Source: Alviniconcha marisindica (Eukaryota; Mollusca; Gastropoda; Provannidae). Taken from it: a stretch of DNA of 64,000 nt. The position numbers and the translations under genes are program-made. The DNA lies in contig JABMCL010002481.1 in assembly GCA_018857735.1 (NCBI GenBank), positions 970,001 to 1,034,000 on the forward strand, in the 5' to 3' direction. Of the stretch, positions 1 through 13,800 are shown piece after piece. A model generated the notes under the pieces. It was not told the origin of the DNA. It did no database searches and saw only the letters and a program-made list of their open reading frames with translations. Position 1 is the first letter of the stretch; every line of letters begins with the position of its first letter.

Positions 1-558
1 TTAAATTTTGTTTTTGTTTTTGTTTTTTGGTGTGTGTTTTTAACAAGTACATTGGCATAATGGCAATAATTGTACTGATTCATTGTCCAAAAATGGTGTT
101 ATTCTGCAAGCTTTGCTGTCAACATAGATTAACCAAGGGTTGTGTATGTGTGTTTTGTTGTTGGTTGTTGCTGTTGTTGGGGGGGGGGGGATTGTTTGGT
201 GTCCAACAACTATTTCAATTCTCTGGGGTGAAAAGAAGAGTGAAGTATTGTGTTTAACTGGCACAGGTTATATTTTGCAAAATATATATATATATATATA
301 TTTATGAAAACTAAAGCAAGCAGAATTATGTCCAGTTAGTGACATGTAATTATTTCAACTCTCAGTATGTGTGCAGCACACTATTATTGTACTATTAATA
401 GTAAATGAGTTTTCATACAATGCAATGCGAAATAAGTACAAGACTTTGATCCTGTTTCAGGAACTAAATCATTTAAATGTCCTGGCTGCTTTCTCTGTGT
501 GGGTGTGGGTGTTTGTGTGGGTGTGTAAACTGGGTTTTTTCTGCTTTTCAAGGTAGGT

Positions 559-692
559 AGTGTTGCTTAATGTTCTCAGATGTCAGTTGACTTATTAGGG
601 ACAAGCTGAGACCAGTGCCAAAGCATGGTTCAATATAGCTTTACATCCACAGAAACCAGAAGGCTCATTAGGACGGACAGCCCAGGACGGCC
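559..692 (+). repeat. Dispersed repeat family A, copy 1
   Basis: Contains TGTTGCTTAATGTTCTCAGA, TATTAGGGACAAGC, GGTTCAATATAGCTTTACAT and AACCAGAAGGCTCATTAGGA. The same order recurs, on either strand, at 3286-3446, 51596-51768 and 55921-56062, and partly at 21332-21428. Confidence 0.8.
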
Positions 693-1469
693 ACGACTGC
701 TTTTCAGTTTCATTTTGATCTATTTATATGGATACACATGATCATAAAATGATGGTTGTAACAACTAATGACCAGTTAGGTACCACAAAATTGTAACAAA
801 TATACAGAGCTGCGTGCTGTGTAAAATTAAAGCCTTTTGTGCATAGTATTAATACAACTCTCCTTATTCACTTGAATGTCATGATCCTCCATATTTACTG
901 AGTTGCATGCGAAAAGGTTATTGTATCACTAAATGGCATATTAAGGGTCAGTCAACCCAATGTTACTGAAGGCATCTTGCTAGCATTGGCAAAAATGTTT
1001 ATGTTGGCTTTTTCTCAAAATATCATCATCAGCAAAACTTCTCAAACTTTGTAGGATGATATTGATAATCTCCATTGTGGTTTGAAATACATGTGCTTCC
1101 ATACTTCTTTTGATGACTGACAGATCACAGGGGCATCAGGATAGATATATATATAAAGCTTCAAGTTGTTTTGTTGTTGTTGTTGTTTTGATATAATATA
1201 TTCTTATCCAGTCAGTTTTAAACCTTGTATGATTGCTGTGATATTAACAAGATCAGACAAAATGTGTTTTCATTGACTTTTGACAGAAAAAGCATTATTA
1301 GTTAACGTTGGCTATTTCTGAAATAATACATGTACTATTACATTTTGAGTGATGCTATTCATAGTTTTAAATGATAGTGTGTTGATCATTAATCTATAAT
1401 GTTGATCATTAATGTTGATGTTGATCATTAATGCTAACCTTCGTCATATTTCAAAGTCACTGTTAAGCA

Positions 1470-1670
1470 TGCGCATGCATGCACACACACACACACACAC
1501 ATGCGCACATGCATGTGCTAGTCTCTGTGTGTGTGTGTGCATTCATGTTGTATGTGTTGAATTTTGACAATATTTGTAAAGAGCATGTAAGCGCTTAGGG
1601 CCTGCGTGGGTTAGGCGCTCTAAATATTCATTATTATTATTATTATTATTATTGTTATTATTATTATTAA
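1470..1670 (+). repeat. TG-core-(ATT)n dispersed repeat, copy 1
   Basis: CA/TG microsatellite, then a core of about 100 bp with TTGAATTTTGACAATATTTG and AAGCGCTTAGGGCCTGCGTG, then an (ATT)n tail. The same order occurs at 46330-46580. Confidence 0.7.
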
Positions 1671-2372
1671 ATGGTGCATTAGCTGATCTAGCTTGGGCCA
1701 GATATTTGACTGGTCTTGGACGAACAGTAGCATCATATCAATATAGCAAGTTCTGAAACCGGGTTCAGATTCAGACTAGTTTTAAAAGGACTGTTAATGA
1801 CCCCTCCCTCAGTCCTTCCGTCGGTGTGAACGTGGCGCAGGACTTCATAATGTCAAAAAAGTGCATACTGACGTACTTTCGTGCAACTTGTTCGGTTACA
1901 AGATACGGCTGGCGATCGAGGAGTGCCCTTCTACTCGTAGGCGAACTTGTACGCTCTGTCAGCTGACGAAATTGAGATTCCTTACAATGGAAGGCAGGGG
2001 CGTGTGTACATACTTTTGTCAACCACACGAGTGGCCTGCTAAAAGCGTGACACACTACAAGAGAATGTTTTCAGTGTGGACATGCACTGTGCCAGGAACG
2101 ATACCCGAGTGAGGTATTAGCATTATATCAGACACTTCCTAGTTAAATAAGTTCTTGACAGTGTGTGTTTGCTTTGGAAGGGGGGGGGAGGGGAGGATAG
2201 TCCAAACAATTTTAACACAGCTCACAATGTGCATGCTGTAACAGAATTTGCTTAGTGCATCTATGTTTGTCGAAATTAGGGCAATAGGTGACCTATTTCT
2301 GCCATGATCCAGCTGAGAGATGCCCTAAATTCGGTCATGAGTCGTGGGTATGTCGGTGTGCTCAGTAGTTCC

Positions 2373-2380
<8 letters not shown>

Positions 2381-2434
<54 letters not shown>
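2381..2434 (+). repeat. (CT)n microsatellite
   Basis: Uninterrupted TC dinucleotides over about 54 bp. Confidence 0.95.
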
Positions 2435-2437
<3 letters not shown>

Positions 2438-3285
2438 GTAACTACTGAATCAGTTACTTCGAAGACCACCAGCCACAACAAAAAATGAATATAGATGTGT
2501 TTTTACAGTCTAAACAATGATTTATTTATTTTTAATGATTTTTTTTTCATGACATGTCTTTATAATGAAATGAGCCTTTACCCGTCTGCCGCTTTGCGAA
2601 ATTCGGTCATTTGTTATTTAAAAAACAAAACAAAACGGAATTTCTAGGGAATGGTCATTGCCTTTTTGCAGTACGAGTGTAGTAGTACAGTAACGGCGGA
2701 ACTCCACTTTAGACCATCATTAAAAAAATAAAAATAAGAATGAAACAGTAGTGGTCTCCCAGTAAAAAATTTAAAGTTGGGTGGCCTTGTTTATTGTCGG
2801 GGGGGGGGGGGGGGGGGGGAGCTTAAACTAGTTGCGGTCTACCATCGGTAGCACCACGTAGGCTACTGTAGTACGAAAGACAAGCAATCTTTGGTAGCAC
2901 AATGTCTGTGTCGTTGGTTTGGCTAGTCTTTGTAGAACGAGTTGCTCAGTTCGCAGAGATCTTGTGACATGCCGTATTACGCAGTGATGGAAGTGAAGCG
3001 ATCCGGCGGTGTCTGGCACTGTACATCAGATGCGCGCAGACTGACGTAGATATATTCTGCCCTTTATTGTAGTCTTTTGAAGCACACAGCATGCAGACAT
3101 ATTTTTGCTAATCCTTAATTGCTCTTACTAAGTCTTAGTTGCATATTACACCAAGCTTTTATTTTATTTAATTGGGGGGGGGGGGGGGTCTGTTTTTAAT
3201 ATCTGTTCAGACCTTACATTTGCTGTGGTATCTCTAATATATAAGGTGTAGTGTTTTTGTGTGCGTTTTATTAGTCATAGTTCAG

Positions 3286-3446
3286 GAGCTGTGTGAGAGC
3301 CGAGGTGGCCGTGCTGGGCTGTCCGTCCTAACGAGCCCTATGGTTTCCGTGGACGTAAAGCTATATTGAACCATGCTTCGGCATTGGTCTCAGCTTGTCC
3401 CAAATATGTCAACCGACATCCGAGGACATTAAGCAACACAACCGAA
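3286..3446 (-). repeat. Dispersed repeat family A, copy 2
   Basis: Reverse-oriented copy, with GTTTCCGTGGACGTAAAGCT and CATCCGAGGACATTAAGCAA on the plus strand. Nearly identical over long stretches to the copy at 51.6 kb. Confidence 0.8.
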
Positions 3447-3782
3447 CCGAACTGTGTGCGTTTTGTTTTTGTTGCTTTTTAGTTCTTTGTTTTTAACTGC
3501 AAGGGCACATGAGCGCTTTGCGCCTGTTCCTGTGCTATGCATGCGTCCGGCGGTTTCAGTCGGCTAGGTGACCGTCTGTGGCTCTGCTTTCGTGCCTGCT
3601 TCAACTGTCGTTAGGAATGACTCTGTGTTTTTCCCACGCCCACATTTAGAGCTACTTGACAACGCACTCCGTCTGTGCCCACCTTTATCAGCTGCCAGGC
3701 GCGGCCTTTTGCTTTACTCGTGCCCGCTTTCCGATCTGTAGCCCGATCCCGTGTCCGCTTTCATTTTCAGTGATTTGTCTGC

Positions 3783-4115
3783 GTTCAGCCCTAGGTGTGA
3801 CCCTATGCGGTGCCCATGCCCCATTTCAGCGTTTGGTGTGACCCATGCTGTGCCCACGCTGGCTTCCAGTGCTCGGCGTAACCCTATGCTTTGCCAATGC
3901 CCGCTCTTAGTGCTTGGTCAGTTGGTGTGACCCATGCTGGCTTCCAGTGCGCGCTGTAACCCTATGCTTTGCCCATGCCCGCGTTTAGTGCTTGGTGTGA
4001 CCCATGCTGTTCCCATGCTGGCTTCCAGTGCGCGCCGTAACCCTATGCTTTGCCCATGCCCGCTTTTCAGTGTTTGGCGTGACCCCATGCATTGCCCATG
4101 CCCGCTTTCAGTGGG
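3783..4115 (+). repeat. GC-rich minisatellite, about 41-bp unit
   Basis: About eight imperfect units alternate GTGACCCATGCTG...CTTCCAGTG and GTAACCCTATGCTTTGCC. They stand out from the AT-rich surroundings and lie in a gene-free stretch. Confidence 0.75.
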
Positions 4116-4749
4116 TTTCCAAAGCGGCTTTTGTTGTTGTTGTTTGTTTGTTTGTTTTTCCTGTCCCATAATCTATGCTGACCTCAGAGGCACAGCCCTC
4201 GCGCCGCTCGTCTCGGAATCCCTAGGCGGCCCCGACCCAGAGGTCCACAGGAGGAGACGTCAGATTGTTGGTGGGCTGCCATCCGAATGAGAGACTGCAC
4301 TGCTGCCGGGTCACTTGGGTGATGTTCAGTGATGCCTGTTGAGATTCAGCATACGCAGGACACCACCAACTATGCCCCCTACTGACGACAGTGTTAGCTA
4401 AGTCGCGGAGTCAGACTGAGTGTGCGTCCTCTCCAGAAAGCAAAACGCCACTGTATCCCTCTGCCAATCCTCCTATGTGGACTCTTTGACATTGAAGACT
4501 TTGTTCAGAACTGCCTCAGGCAAGGACTGAGGAGGCAGGAACATAGAGACCGAAGTCACCACGAAAGCATGGCATGAAGGGCTACAGAAACTAAGACAGT
4601 TTTATTATTCAACGATAGATGAGGATATGGATGATAACTGATGATGCTACTGAGGTCCATTTAGGTTTGAGACTACTTGACAGGGCCGCAGACCACGCTT
4701 ACTGTCAAAATTATCCCGGTGTAAACCCGGCCCGGGAACTGCGGTGTTA

Positions 4750-4935
4750 GATAATTAAAGCAACACCATCGGAGACGCCTCCTCCGTGAAGTCGATGAAG
4801 TTTGACTGTGTGGTTAGTCCCAGCCTTCCCACTGGGCCCATAGGGTAGGATGGCTCTGGGTCGGATGATTCGAACCCACGAATTTCCGACCTGTAATCCG
4901 AAGCACTAACCATTGCTCTGAGAGGGCCTTTCGCC
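4750..4935 (-). mobile_element. tRNA-derived SINE head
   Basis: On the minus strand, an A-box-like CAATGGTTAGTGC and a B-box GGGTTCGAATC stand about 30 nt apart, the internal Pol III promoter of a tRNA-type SINE. The acceptor stem does not pair well enough to call a tRNA gene. Confidence 0.55.
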
Positions 4936-7900
4936 CAGAAATTTTCAGTCACAGTTAAGCGAAAAATGTTTCCAGAAAACTGAATAATGTTTTTTGTTTT
5001 TTGTTTTTAATGTTATGGGGTATTGGCTTTTAGTTGTTGTTTTTATTTAATATGCATAAAAAGTTCGTAGGCGTGTGACAAACACACCGCACACTTTGTC
5101 GTAGTGGTATTGCAAAATAATGAACAACTCGACGCCTTCCAGTGATCAAAACATTACGGCCACTGATTTGACCGTTGCACTCAGCAGCACCGTAAGCAGC
5201 CCTAGATTAAATGATTAAACGTTAGTCGGGTTTGAGTTGACGTTTGAAATGTTATCAGCATATTTGATCTTTGTAATGGCGTATGTTCGCTGCCCATGGC
5301 TGCGTGTAGGCATGTACCACATTCTATATCTGCATCTTCCAAGTTTTCAAGCAAGCCCGTGTGACGCCAAGCTGATACTGATGGTGATAATCTGTGCTGA
5401 TTTAGTTGTTGGAAATAAAAGAGATACTTTCGTTCGTAGCAGACAAAATGTCATGTGGTTTTGTATTCGCTTTGTACCTGCAAAATGATGAAAGGGTGTT
5501 TTCAGTGTGTTGACATTCTCACAAAAGTCAGTGACGTTGGTTTCCACAGTGGAACGGGGGATAAACGCTGATAATTATGGGCTTCTAACCCGCAATTGAG
5601 GGTTGCGATGAGTAGAAATTGCTGATTACATACGATAAAAAGAGGATAGTTTACTACGCAGTTGTATACATGATTACGTCTGCACTGGCCTGTCAGTTTG
5701 GATATTGACGTGACCACGGCAATAGACGTTATATATTTACATCAGTCTACCCACACACAAAAAAGGATTTGAATTTTCCGAGACAGCTTGTATTTTAGGG
5801 GCGCCTTAGATGGGAAAATAGGCCTGTCGTCGAGACTGAACAGTTATTGTGCTAATTAATTTAGAATACATAATGCTTAGGCTGGTTCGTGACCCGCTCT
5901 CACCTTTAGTCCCCTTGTATCTTGTACCTGTGCACCCGAGTGACCGGCAACAGCGGTTCTATCTTGCGTTCTATCACGATTGGAATAAATCCTTTTATAC
6001 GCCTTTCGTCACTCTGCCCATCGCCGTTTGGTACGGTTGTGCAGTAAATCGTGTACAGTACGAGTGGCAATAGACAATATTTATGACTTTATGAGCCTCG
6101 GGCCTCATCGCTGCTGAACTAAATTTGCTGTGACAAACTACACTTCCCTAGCGTAACGGCAGTGAAGGGACACTGACCTATAGTTCCATGTGAAATAATC
6201 AGATGTAGGAAACCCTTAAATGAAACGCTTGAGTAGGTAGCTTAAAGAAAGATCCTCTCCCTGTCTCCTCCCAAACTGATTAACCTCAGCTTTCCACTGG
6301 TTGACTGACAGGGCGTTAAAAAACAAAAAACAAACACGACTTCTCTCATTTTTCTGTTGTAACTTTTCATCATGCTCTGTCACAAAAAAGGCAAATACTT
6401 GGAACTCAGAGCCTGACATTTTTTCGCAGTACAGTTGGCAGAGATCAGTTTGCTAGTGAACTCATCGTTGACAGTGGACTGGTGTTGTTAATGCATTTGT
6501 TGTGTCGTCAATGAAAGAGCCGCGTTTGTCTTTTGCTGCACAGTACAACTCGTAGACGATGGCCCTAATTTAGTCGTCAAATGAGTCAGCAGCACTCGTA
6601 AAACATTATAAATTAACGTGGTTTACGCGGTTGACACTGAAATCGAATGATCCTCACTGCTGTCAGTTTTAGTTCTCCCAACAGCCACGCAGTGTGCGTT
6701 CTCATAGGAAACACCACGCTCATAGTGCACTCGGCGGACGGCCAAAGTGCAGAGTGTGACCTTGTGTCAGTCTGTCTGACTGTGTGATGCTTAACAATGA
6801 GGAAACCAAATTCGCACTGGATCCATTGAGCAAGACCGTGAGGTTGCGCATTGGATTCATTGTGCACAAAGCGAGCAGTGCTAAATTTTGCGAGACGCAA
6901 ACAAATACAGGTCCGACCGACTGAAGTCGTAATTCACTTTCAGTCAAGTGCTGTAACGACTAAACGTGTACGTGTGCATGACTCTCTCACGCAACCACCC
7001 CCACACACACACACGCACACGCACACACACACACATATGAAAGGGGGAGAGAGATGGTGTAGGTGTGGGTGATTGAGAACTGGAACGCAACCATATTAAT
7101 TTAGACAATCACTTTCATTTTTCACCGATATATATATATATATTATACCCAGCTCGTCAGAGGCTGTGGCAGTGTGATTGGCTGCGCATTAACCTACCGG
7201 TGTGGAAGAGGCATGACAGGGGTGTGCTTTCAGTTGTGGGGGCACTAGAGGTCACAACAGCAGCTTTGCCCGCAGTAAGAAGCGTGAAGGCAAGTCGCGT
7301 CACTTCTGCCGCAGTGTGTGCGTCACTGTCTGCGAACACTTTGTATTATATATATACTACAACTGTTTCTGTATCAGCAACAGCTGATCAGTGCTTCGTC
7401 TCTGGTGTCTACTTTCGCTAGCTTTTGTGTGACGAGAGTATTTATCTTCTCTCTAGTTCTCGGTGGTTCATTCAGTCGCATAGGCTACTGACTGTTTGCT
7501 TTACGTGCAGCGTTCGCTTGAACTTAAGTTTCGGGGTATGACTAGATAAGAAAATAGAAACGCCTAACTCGACTGGCAGGCTTTGGAGCAGACCTGTTCT
7601 GAAGTTCCTTCTGAAACAGGCAACATATCCACGTGTGAGACGGAGGGAAAAAAACCCGCTGTGAGCTGGTAATTTCGTGTGGCTGCGTGAACTGCTGAAC
7701 AGAAGCCCTAAGGACGTTCGGTATTTTTGGCTTTTCGTGTTCGACAAGTCAATATTCATTCCGTAAAAAGCTCATAACTGTTTTTTGTTTGTTTGTTTGT
7801 TGTTTTGGGGTTGTTGTTGTTGTTGTTTTTGGGGGGGGGTTGTTTTGTTTGTTTTGCTTTTGTTCAATACTTCATAGAAAGTGCTTTTGTTTCTGATCCA

Positions 7901-8672
7901 TTGTTTGTTCTGTTGTTTTCGCCAGTGAATCAGAGTACTTAGTATGTACATGCAGATAAAGTTATTACCATATTAGAACAGTGAGCGTGTTCTACAATTG
8001 TTGCCTTGACAGTATTGGGATTTTTGCTTCTTCTGTTTGTTTGTTTTGTTGTTCTGCTTAACCTAGATCGCGCAGCGGTTTGGAGAGAGCTTTTGCGTGA
8101 GCAGCCCAGGCTGCCTTCCTATACGTATACATGAATAATGCATCGTTCTGCCTTGTCCCCTGTCGTTCAGGCTTGTCGACTCTGTCAGTTATTGATCTTG
8201 CCATATCAGTCACATTGATTACCGCCACATTGCTGAAAGTGTCAGTGATCCTCCCTAGGGGCGGAAAATGACCGCAAATGTTGCTATGCAGGTGACTATT
8301 TATAGTGTTATGGGAATGAGAAATAACTCGGCTCCTGGGGCTTCAGCCACCTTCATGATCACAATGAGTGCACGGTTTTTCGTTCTCTGAGGTGCCTGCA
8401 GTCACGCCGCAGTCCTGGTCTCCACAAACGAAATGAGCCATTTTAAAAACATACCGGATTTGGGGTTTCCTTGTCCGCCGGGTTGGTCGCATTAAAGATT
8501 GCCGGTTATAGGTGACTGTTCTACGGGTTAGATTCGGTTGCCTCTGGGCCGTGTAAACTAAACAAAATCAATCCGTATGTCACAGCCCACATCGCTGTGC
8601 CGGCTAAGCTGCTCCCCCTTGGCCTGCTCTGCGCCGAGTCTCACATCGTGGCGTTTTTTGTTTTGTTTTTAG

Positions 8673-8725
8673 CAAATTGTTGCAGCCGAAAAGCAAGTGT
8701 TAACTGAAAACACCGCAAGGAGAGG
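8673..8725 (+). other. 5' UTR part of the first NT5C2 coding exon
   Basis: A T-rich tract followed by AG at 8671-8672 looks like a 3' splice site, so the first coding exon probably begins near 8673 and joins to an upstream non-coding exon I could not place. An in-frame TGA at 8705-8707 closes the frame ahead of the ATG at 8726. Confidence 0.45.
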
Positions 8726-8959
8726 ATGATGAGTCAGGCTGACACGGCACTGGATCACCCCTTGTCTGGCAACGGGATGTACAAGCCGGGAGATAATGGA
8801 TCTCCCGTAGTCCAGGCCTCTGCTGTCAAAGTCTTCAAGCGTGAACCACAGAGCAGGTAAATAACAAAAGAATCTTGGAATCTGTCTTAACCATTCATTT
8901 ATTTTATTTTCACTGAAGTTCTTCTCCTACTTGTGAACTCTCTCTGTCTCTGTCTCTCT

Positions 8960-9034
<75 letters not shown>

Positions 9035-10691
9035 TTGCGTCAGTGTGTGCATATACTGGCCATAATATAGCAGGGGTAGGGAATATAAAATCCGATGTCA
9101 GAACAAAGTGGTGTTTTCAATTCTAGAAGGCTCACTCTGGTCGCGGATTTAGCATATGAAGGAATATTGTTTCCTCCTTGACCTGAATGTTTATCATGGA
9201 CAGAAAAGATTTAACGGCAGCTGCCTTCAACAGCCCTGATTTGCACAGCACTCTAGACCACAGGAAAGGGCATAATCCGTGCCGTGCCGCAAAACTCCTG
9301 CGGTGCTCGCTAACTCTGTGACTACACTCATAATTAGTTCCGCGCTGAGTTTTAAGCTTCGCATCCTACAGTTAGTCCCCACAAGCTTTCGATCTGACTG
9401 TGTTGACTGGTGGAGTTGAAGATGATTGAGTCTGATTCCAGCACAGCGATGTGCTTGGCCCAATTTTTTTTTAAATTTTAAATCAGCAGTTTTAACAAAA
9501 ACAGAGAAGGCCTGTTAAAAGAGATCACGGCACCAACACTGGAGCCCTGCTTGCAGTTCCGAGAAGGGAACTATCTCACTGGCTCTTCACTGAGCTCCCC
9601 ATGGTCGCCACTGAGGTTTTGGTGTCAAGTTGTTGGCGGTTTGGAGGCCACACATCAGTGGACATTGCGGTCACACGCTGCGGAGGCTGGTTCGGCTAAA
9701 CTTTCTTATCTTGCTGAATTGTCTTCGAAGAGGCACCGGAGGGAGACTATGCCTGTCGCTACACTGTCACCACCAGAATGATTCTGTATTAAGATGGACA
9801 GCGGTGAAAACCATGTAATGTTTCATTAAATGTGAGCGGCGAAGTCGCAAAGACAGTGAGTGTCAATAAACCACAACTTGTGAAGAGAAAGGAAAGCCAA
9901 AACTGGAGTGGAACCGAGGTCCTTCTGTTTACAGGCCTAATGCCTTTGGCGTACTGCTAAGCCAAACCGGCTCACTGCGCTTCGGAGAGAGCAAGCATGC
10001 TATAATGTCGGCGTGTGGCCCACAATTTCTTCGTTGACATACATCTCTTGACAGTGTCCAGAATGGATGATGTCCCTTCCTGTGCTGTGCACCGCCGGCC
10101 AGGTGGGAGGGACGTGGGTGGTGTTATCAGTGTGTCTTTTACTCGGATTTCTCAGTCTAGTAGGACCTGGCTTAAATTTTATCGAGGACTGTTATCTTCT
10201 AAGAGCTGGAATTTGTACTTGGCCGTGCTCATGAAACTACCAATTAATTCTCCGTCTCAGCATTTTCTGACCGCTCAGTAGGCCTATGGTCTCGGGTTTT
10301 GACTTGCTGATCAGACTGACAGTCCGATTTCGGCCGCGGCGGGTTGCTTCTACTTGGGCCTCTCAACTTTTTGCCCATAACGGATATTCTACGTCCAGCT
10401 GTTATGTCCTTTCCGTTCTTCTTTTGCCCCTGCGGCCCCTCCCCGCTCCCTTCAGTTGTGTAGCCCGCCCCCACCGATGTGACATCTCCATCCTTTTTGT
10501 TCTCCAGTTAGGCACTATGCTTTTCTTCCAGCAATAACTGGTATGATGTGTATCAAGACTTTCCTTTGAATGATACATTCAGCTTCAGTATTACAGCTTT
10601 CTTTCTGTCTTTCTTCTTCTTGTGAATTAAAAATGATGTTGGAGAAAACCATTAGCTGTGTTGATGTAAACTGTAATGCATTCAAAATCTC

Positions 10692-10749
<58 letters not shown>

Positions 10750-10804
10750 GTTGGAGAAAACCATTTGCTGTGTTGATGTAAACTGTAATGCATTCAAAAT
10801 CTCT

Positions 10805-10871
<67 letters not shown>

Positions 10872-13800
10872 CTCTCTCCTCTCTCCTCGTCTTCTTCTTC
10901 TCCTTCTCCTCCTCCTGGCTGAGGTTATCAAAATAACATTTTTTTAACATTCTGCTGGGTTTTGATGACACAGCTCAGAAATTTATGTGCTGTGAAGAAT
11001 GTCTCCATATTTTTGTTTTCCATTTGCTGTAAAGATGATTTTCATTTAGTTGTATTCAGATGAAAGCAAAGAATTATGCAAAATTATATGTGTTTACTGA
11101 AGAAAATGTTGTTCTAATTTCAGGATATTTGTCAACCGTAGTTTGCACCTACAGAAAATCAAATTCTATGGTTTTGACATGGACTACACTCTAGCGGGTA
11201 GGTCCTGTTGTTGACTTCATTTACTTTGATCATGAACTTATAACTATTATGTAGTAGTGTTTGACATTGCCATCTGTTACGTTTTATTATGTTTCCATGT
11301 TCAGCATCTATTAATTTCATTTACTCCCACCGATACATTACTGTCAAGTTTCTTTCAGGTATACATTGTGTGTTTTTTAACCCCTTTAATGCTCTGTTCT
11401 CAGGGCAGTCAGTGTGTTTTCAGAAAAAAAAGGTTTATGGCTCAGTTCCAACATTTGTACTTTATGTAATGCATTTAATTAATGCATTCATTGACTCTTG
11501 TCTGTAGAATGTCTGTTTTTCTTTTTCTTTGATCTTGTCCTTCCTCCATATGCTAATGTATAGCAACTAAGTAATCTGTGTAATGGGTGTAAAAGAGGGG
11601 GGGGGAGGAGGAATCACCAAAAGGACTTATTTCACATCACATTGTTTGTTTGTTTTTGTGTTTTTTGTGTGTGTATGTGTTCTGCTGGTTGTGCTCCACT
11701 CAGCTTTATAGTGGTTATTGCCATGTACTATGTAAGTCTAAAATTTGTCAGCTCTTCAAAGAGGAAAGATATTCTTAATTTAAGATTAAAGACAGTTTGC
11801 ACTGGGATAATTTTCTCCTGTTCTTTTTCAGTTTACAAGTCCCCAGCTTATGAGTCAATGGGGTTTGACCTGTTGAAGGAACGTCTTGTATCCATTGGTT
11901 ACCCAGCAGCCTTGCGAGAGTTTGAATATGATGCATCGTTCCCTGTGAGGTGGCTATATCCTACTTTATCTCTTTCCTTCTCTCTCTTAGTCGTACAAAT
12001 AGTCATTTGTTAGCTGTTTTTTATGTTGTTTTATACAAATGATGTTGGAACTTATTGTGTTCTGTTTGCAGAAGTCAGTGGAAGTAAGTGGGTTTGTTTT
12101 TTCCCTCTCTGGTTTAAGTATTTCTGTAAAAGCAATCATTTAACCCAGTGGTCTAGTCTTAAAGAATAGTGCATGTCTAAATAAGTGAGTATAATTGTTA
12201 CTGTATTAGGTTCAATACAGACAATTAAAATGAAATTAACTTTCTGTAGAATTTGTTTCTTTTAAACATGAAAAGTTGATCACAACTCACATTACACCAA
12301 AGGATAAAAATTGCAAAATGTTTTATGCATTTTTTTAGTACAGCTGATGTCATATGTATATATGACCCCCACGATCAATCAAAGCTTAAGTTTTTACTTT
12401 TGTTTGTCCAGGTTGATGGGTAGGTGCAGCTGCAGAAAGTGAATACATAAAATGTTGATCAGTGTTTATGTTTGCCATGCCCTTTCGCACTGAAAAAGAA
12501 AATATGCTATTGAAAGCGCCTGTGGTGTAATCCCAAACTAGTCTGACATGTATAGGGGAGGGTTTCAATTTGAAGTTATGTTGTCAGGAAAGGTTGAAGA
12601 TGTAAGGTTTGTTAAAAACTAGACTTTCACTGTTTATCTTGGCCACGTTTCCCTCAATGTTTGCTGACAAAGAAAATGACTGTGTCTAAAACAAGCATCT
12701 GACCCTGAGGGTGGTTTTGGTCTGCCTTGCCAAGGTAAATGTCAGACACTGTGGGCTTCCTGTAGCAAAGTTCTGACTGAATAGAGTCTGAATGCAGGCA
12801 GGTGAAAAAGCTATTTATAGCACTGTTCTAAATAAAGATTCAGTGCATCATGAGTCAGAACAAATTCTTTCATTTGTCTCCATTTTCATTTGGCTGGTGC
12901 ACATCGCTTGACTGCATTCCATTGTTTGTTATAAACTAAGTCTGAGTCCGGGTTTTGCCACCAGTTGTCTGATAAGTGATACAAAACAAATTGTAGGGCC
13001 AACCAAGCAGGCCATTGTGGATTTTTTTACTTCATGTGAAAATGATGAAACCATGTAGTAATGTACCTTTCTTTTCATTGCCTCTTATTCAAGTTATTGA
13101 AATGTGAAATTTTCTGAGCTTTGTACAGTGTGTGTGGATGGGTGAGCTGGCGTGCATGTGGGTGTGGGTGTTTGTGGTTGTTTTATGTGTGTTTCTATGT
13201 GTTTATGTTTCTGTGTGTGCATGTGTGTGTATGTGGAGAGAGAGAGAGAGGGGGGGGGAGAGAGAGAGAGAGCATTTTCCAAAATATGAACAGTGTGTGT
13301 GTGTGTTTCTATGTGTGTGAGAGAGAAAGAGCATTTTCCAAACTATGAGCAGTATTGTGTATGCACATGTGTATGGATGGGTGGGTGGGTAAATGTGTAT
13401 GTGTGCATGTAAGAGAGAGGAATGGTCACTTTTCCTTTGCTTTTGCCATTCACTGTTTCATGTACCCCACTTCACTAAGCAGTGTCCTAATCTTCTCGTT
13501 AGAGTGTGTTCTTGTCCGTGTTAACCAACTGAGTTAGGGCCCGGTGGGGCCACTTTGCTCTGACCACTCCTGTATAATGTGCCAGGAAAGGGTCTGTGGG
13601 CCTGGTACTCAAGGGAAGACGCGTGAGACCGGCTCGTGGAAATTCACCCATCAGGCAGCAGCCCAGAGCTGATGACTCTGACTCGGGAGACCAGAGATCT
13701 TGCTCGAGCTTAGCCCACTTCTCTGTACCACAACTGTGACAAGGCTCAAGGGTAGACCCTTTGATGATGTCTTTGCCATTGTTTTGTACCACCTAGGCTT

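Larger units (their letters stand above)
1..8672. other. Upstream region without a recognisable gene
   Basis: No reading frame here shows a protein family I recognise; the open frames are short and lack splice-consistent continuation. The stretch holds simple repeats, a GC-rich minisatellite (3783-4115), a tRNA-derived SINE head (about 4860-4930) and two copies of a dispersed repeat (559-692 and 3286-3446). The promoter and any non-coding first exon of the NT5C2 gene probably lie in the right part of this region, because the first coding exon has a good acceptor just upstream (TTTTTAG ending at 8672). I could not place a transcription start. Confidence 0.6.
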
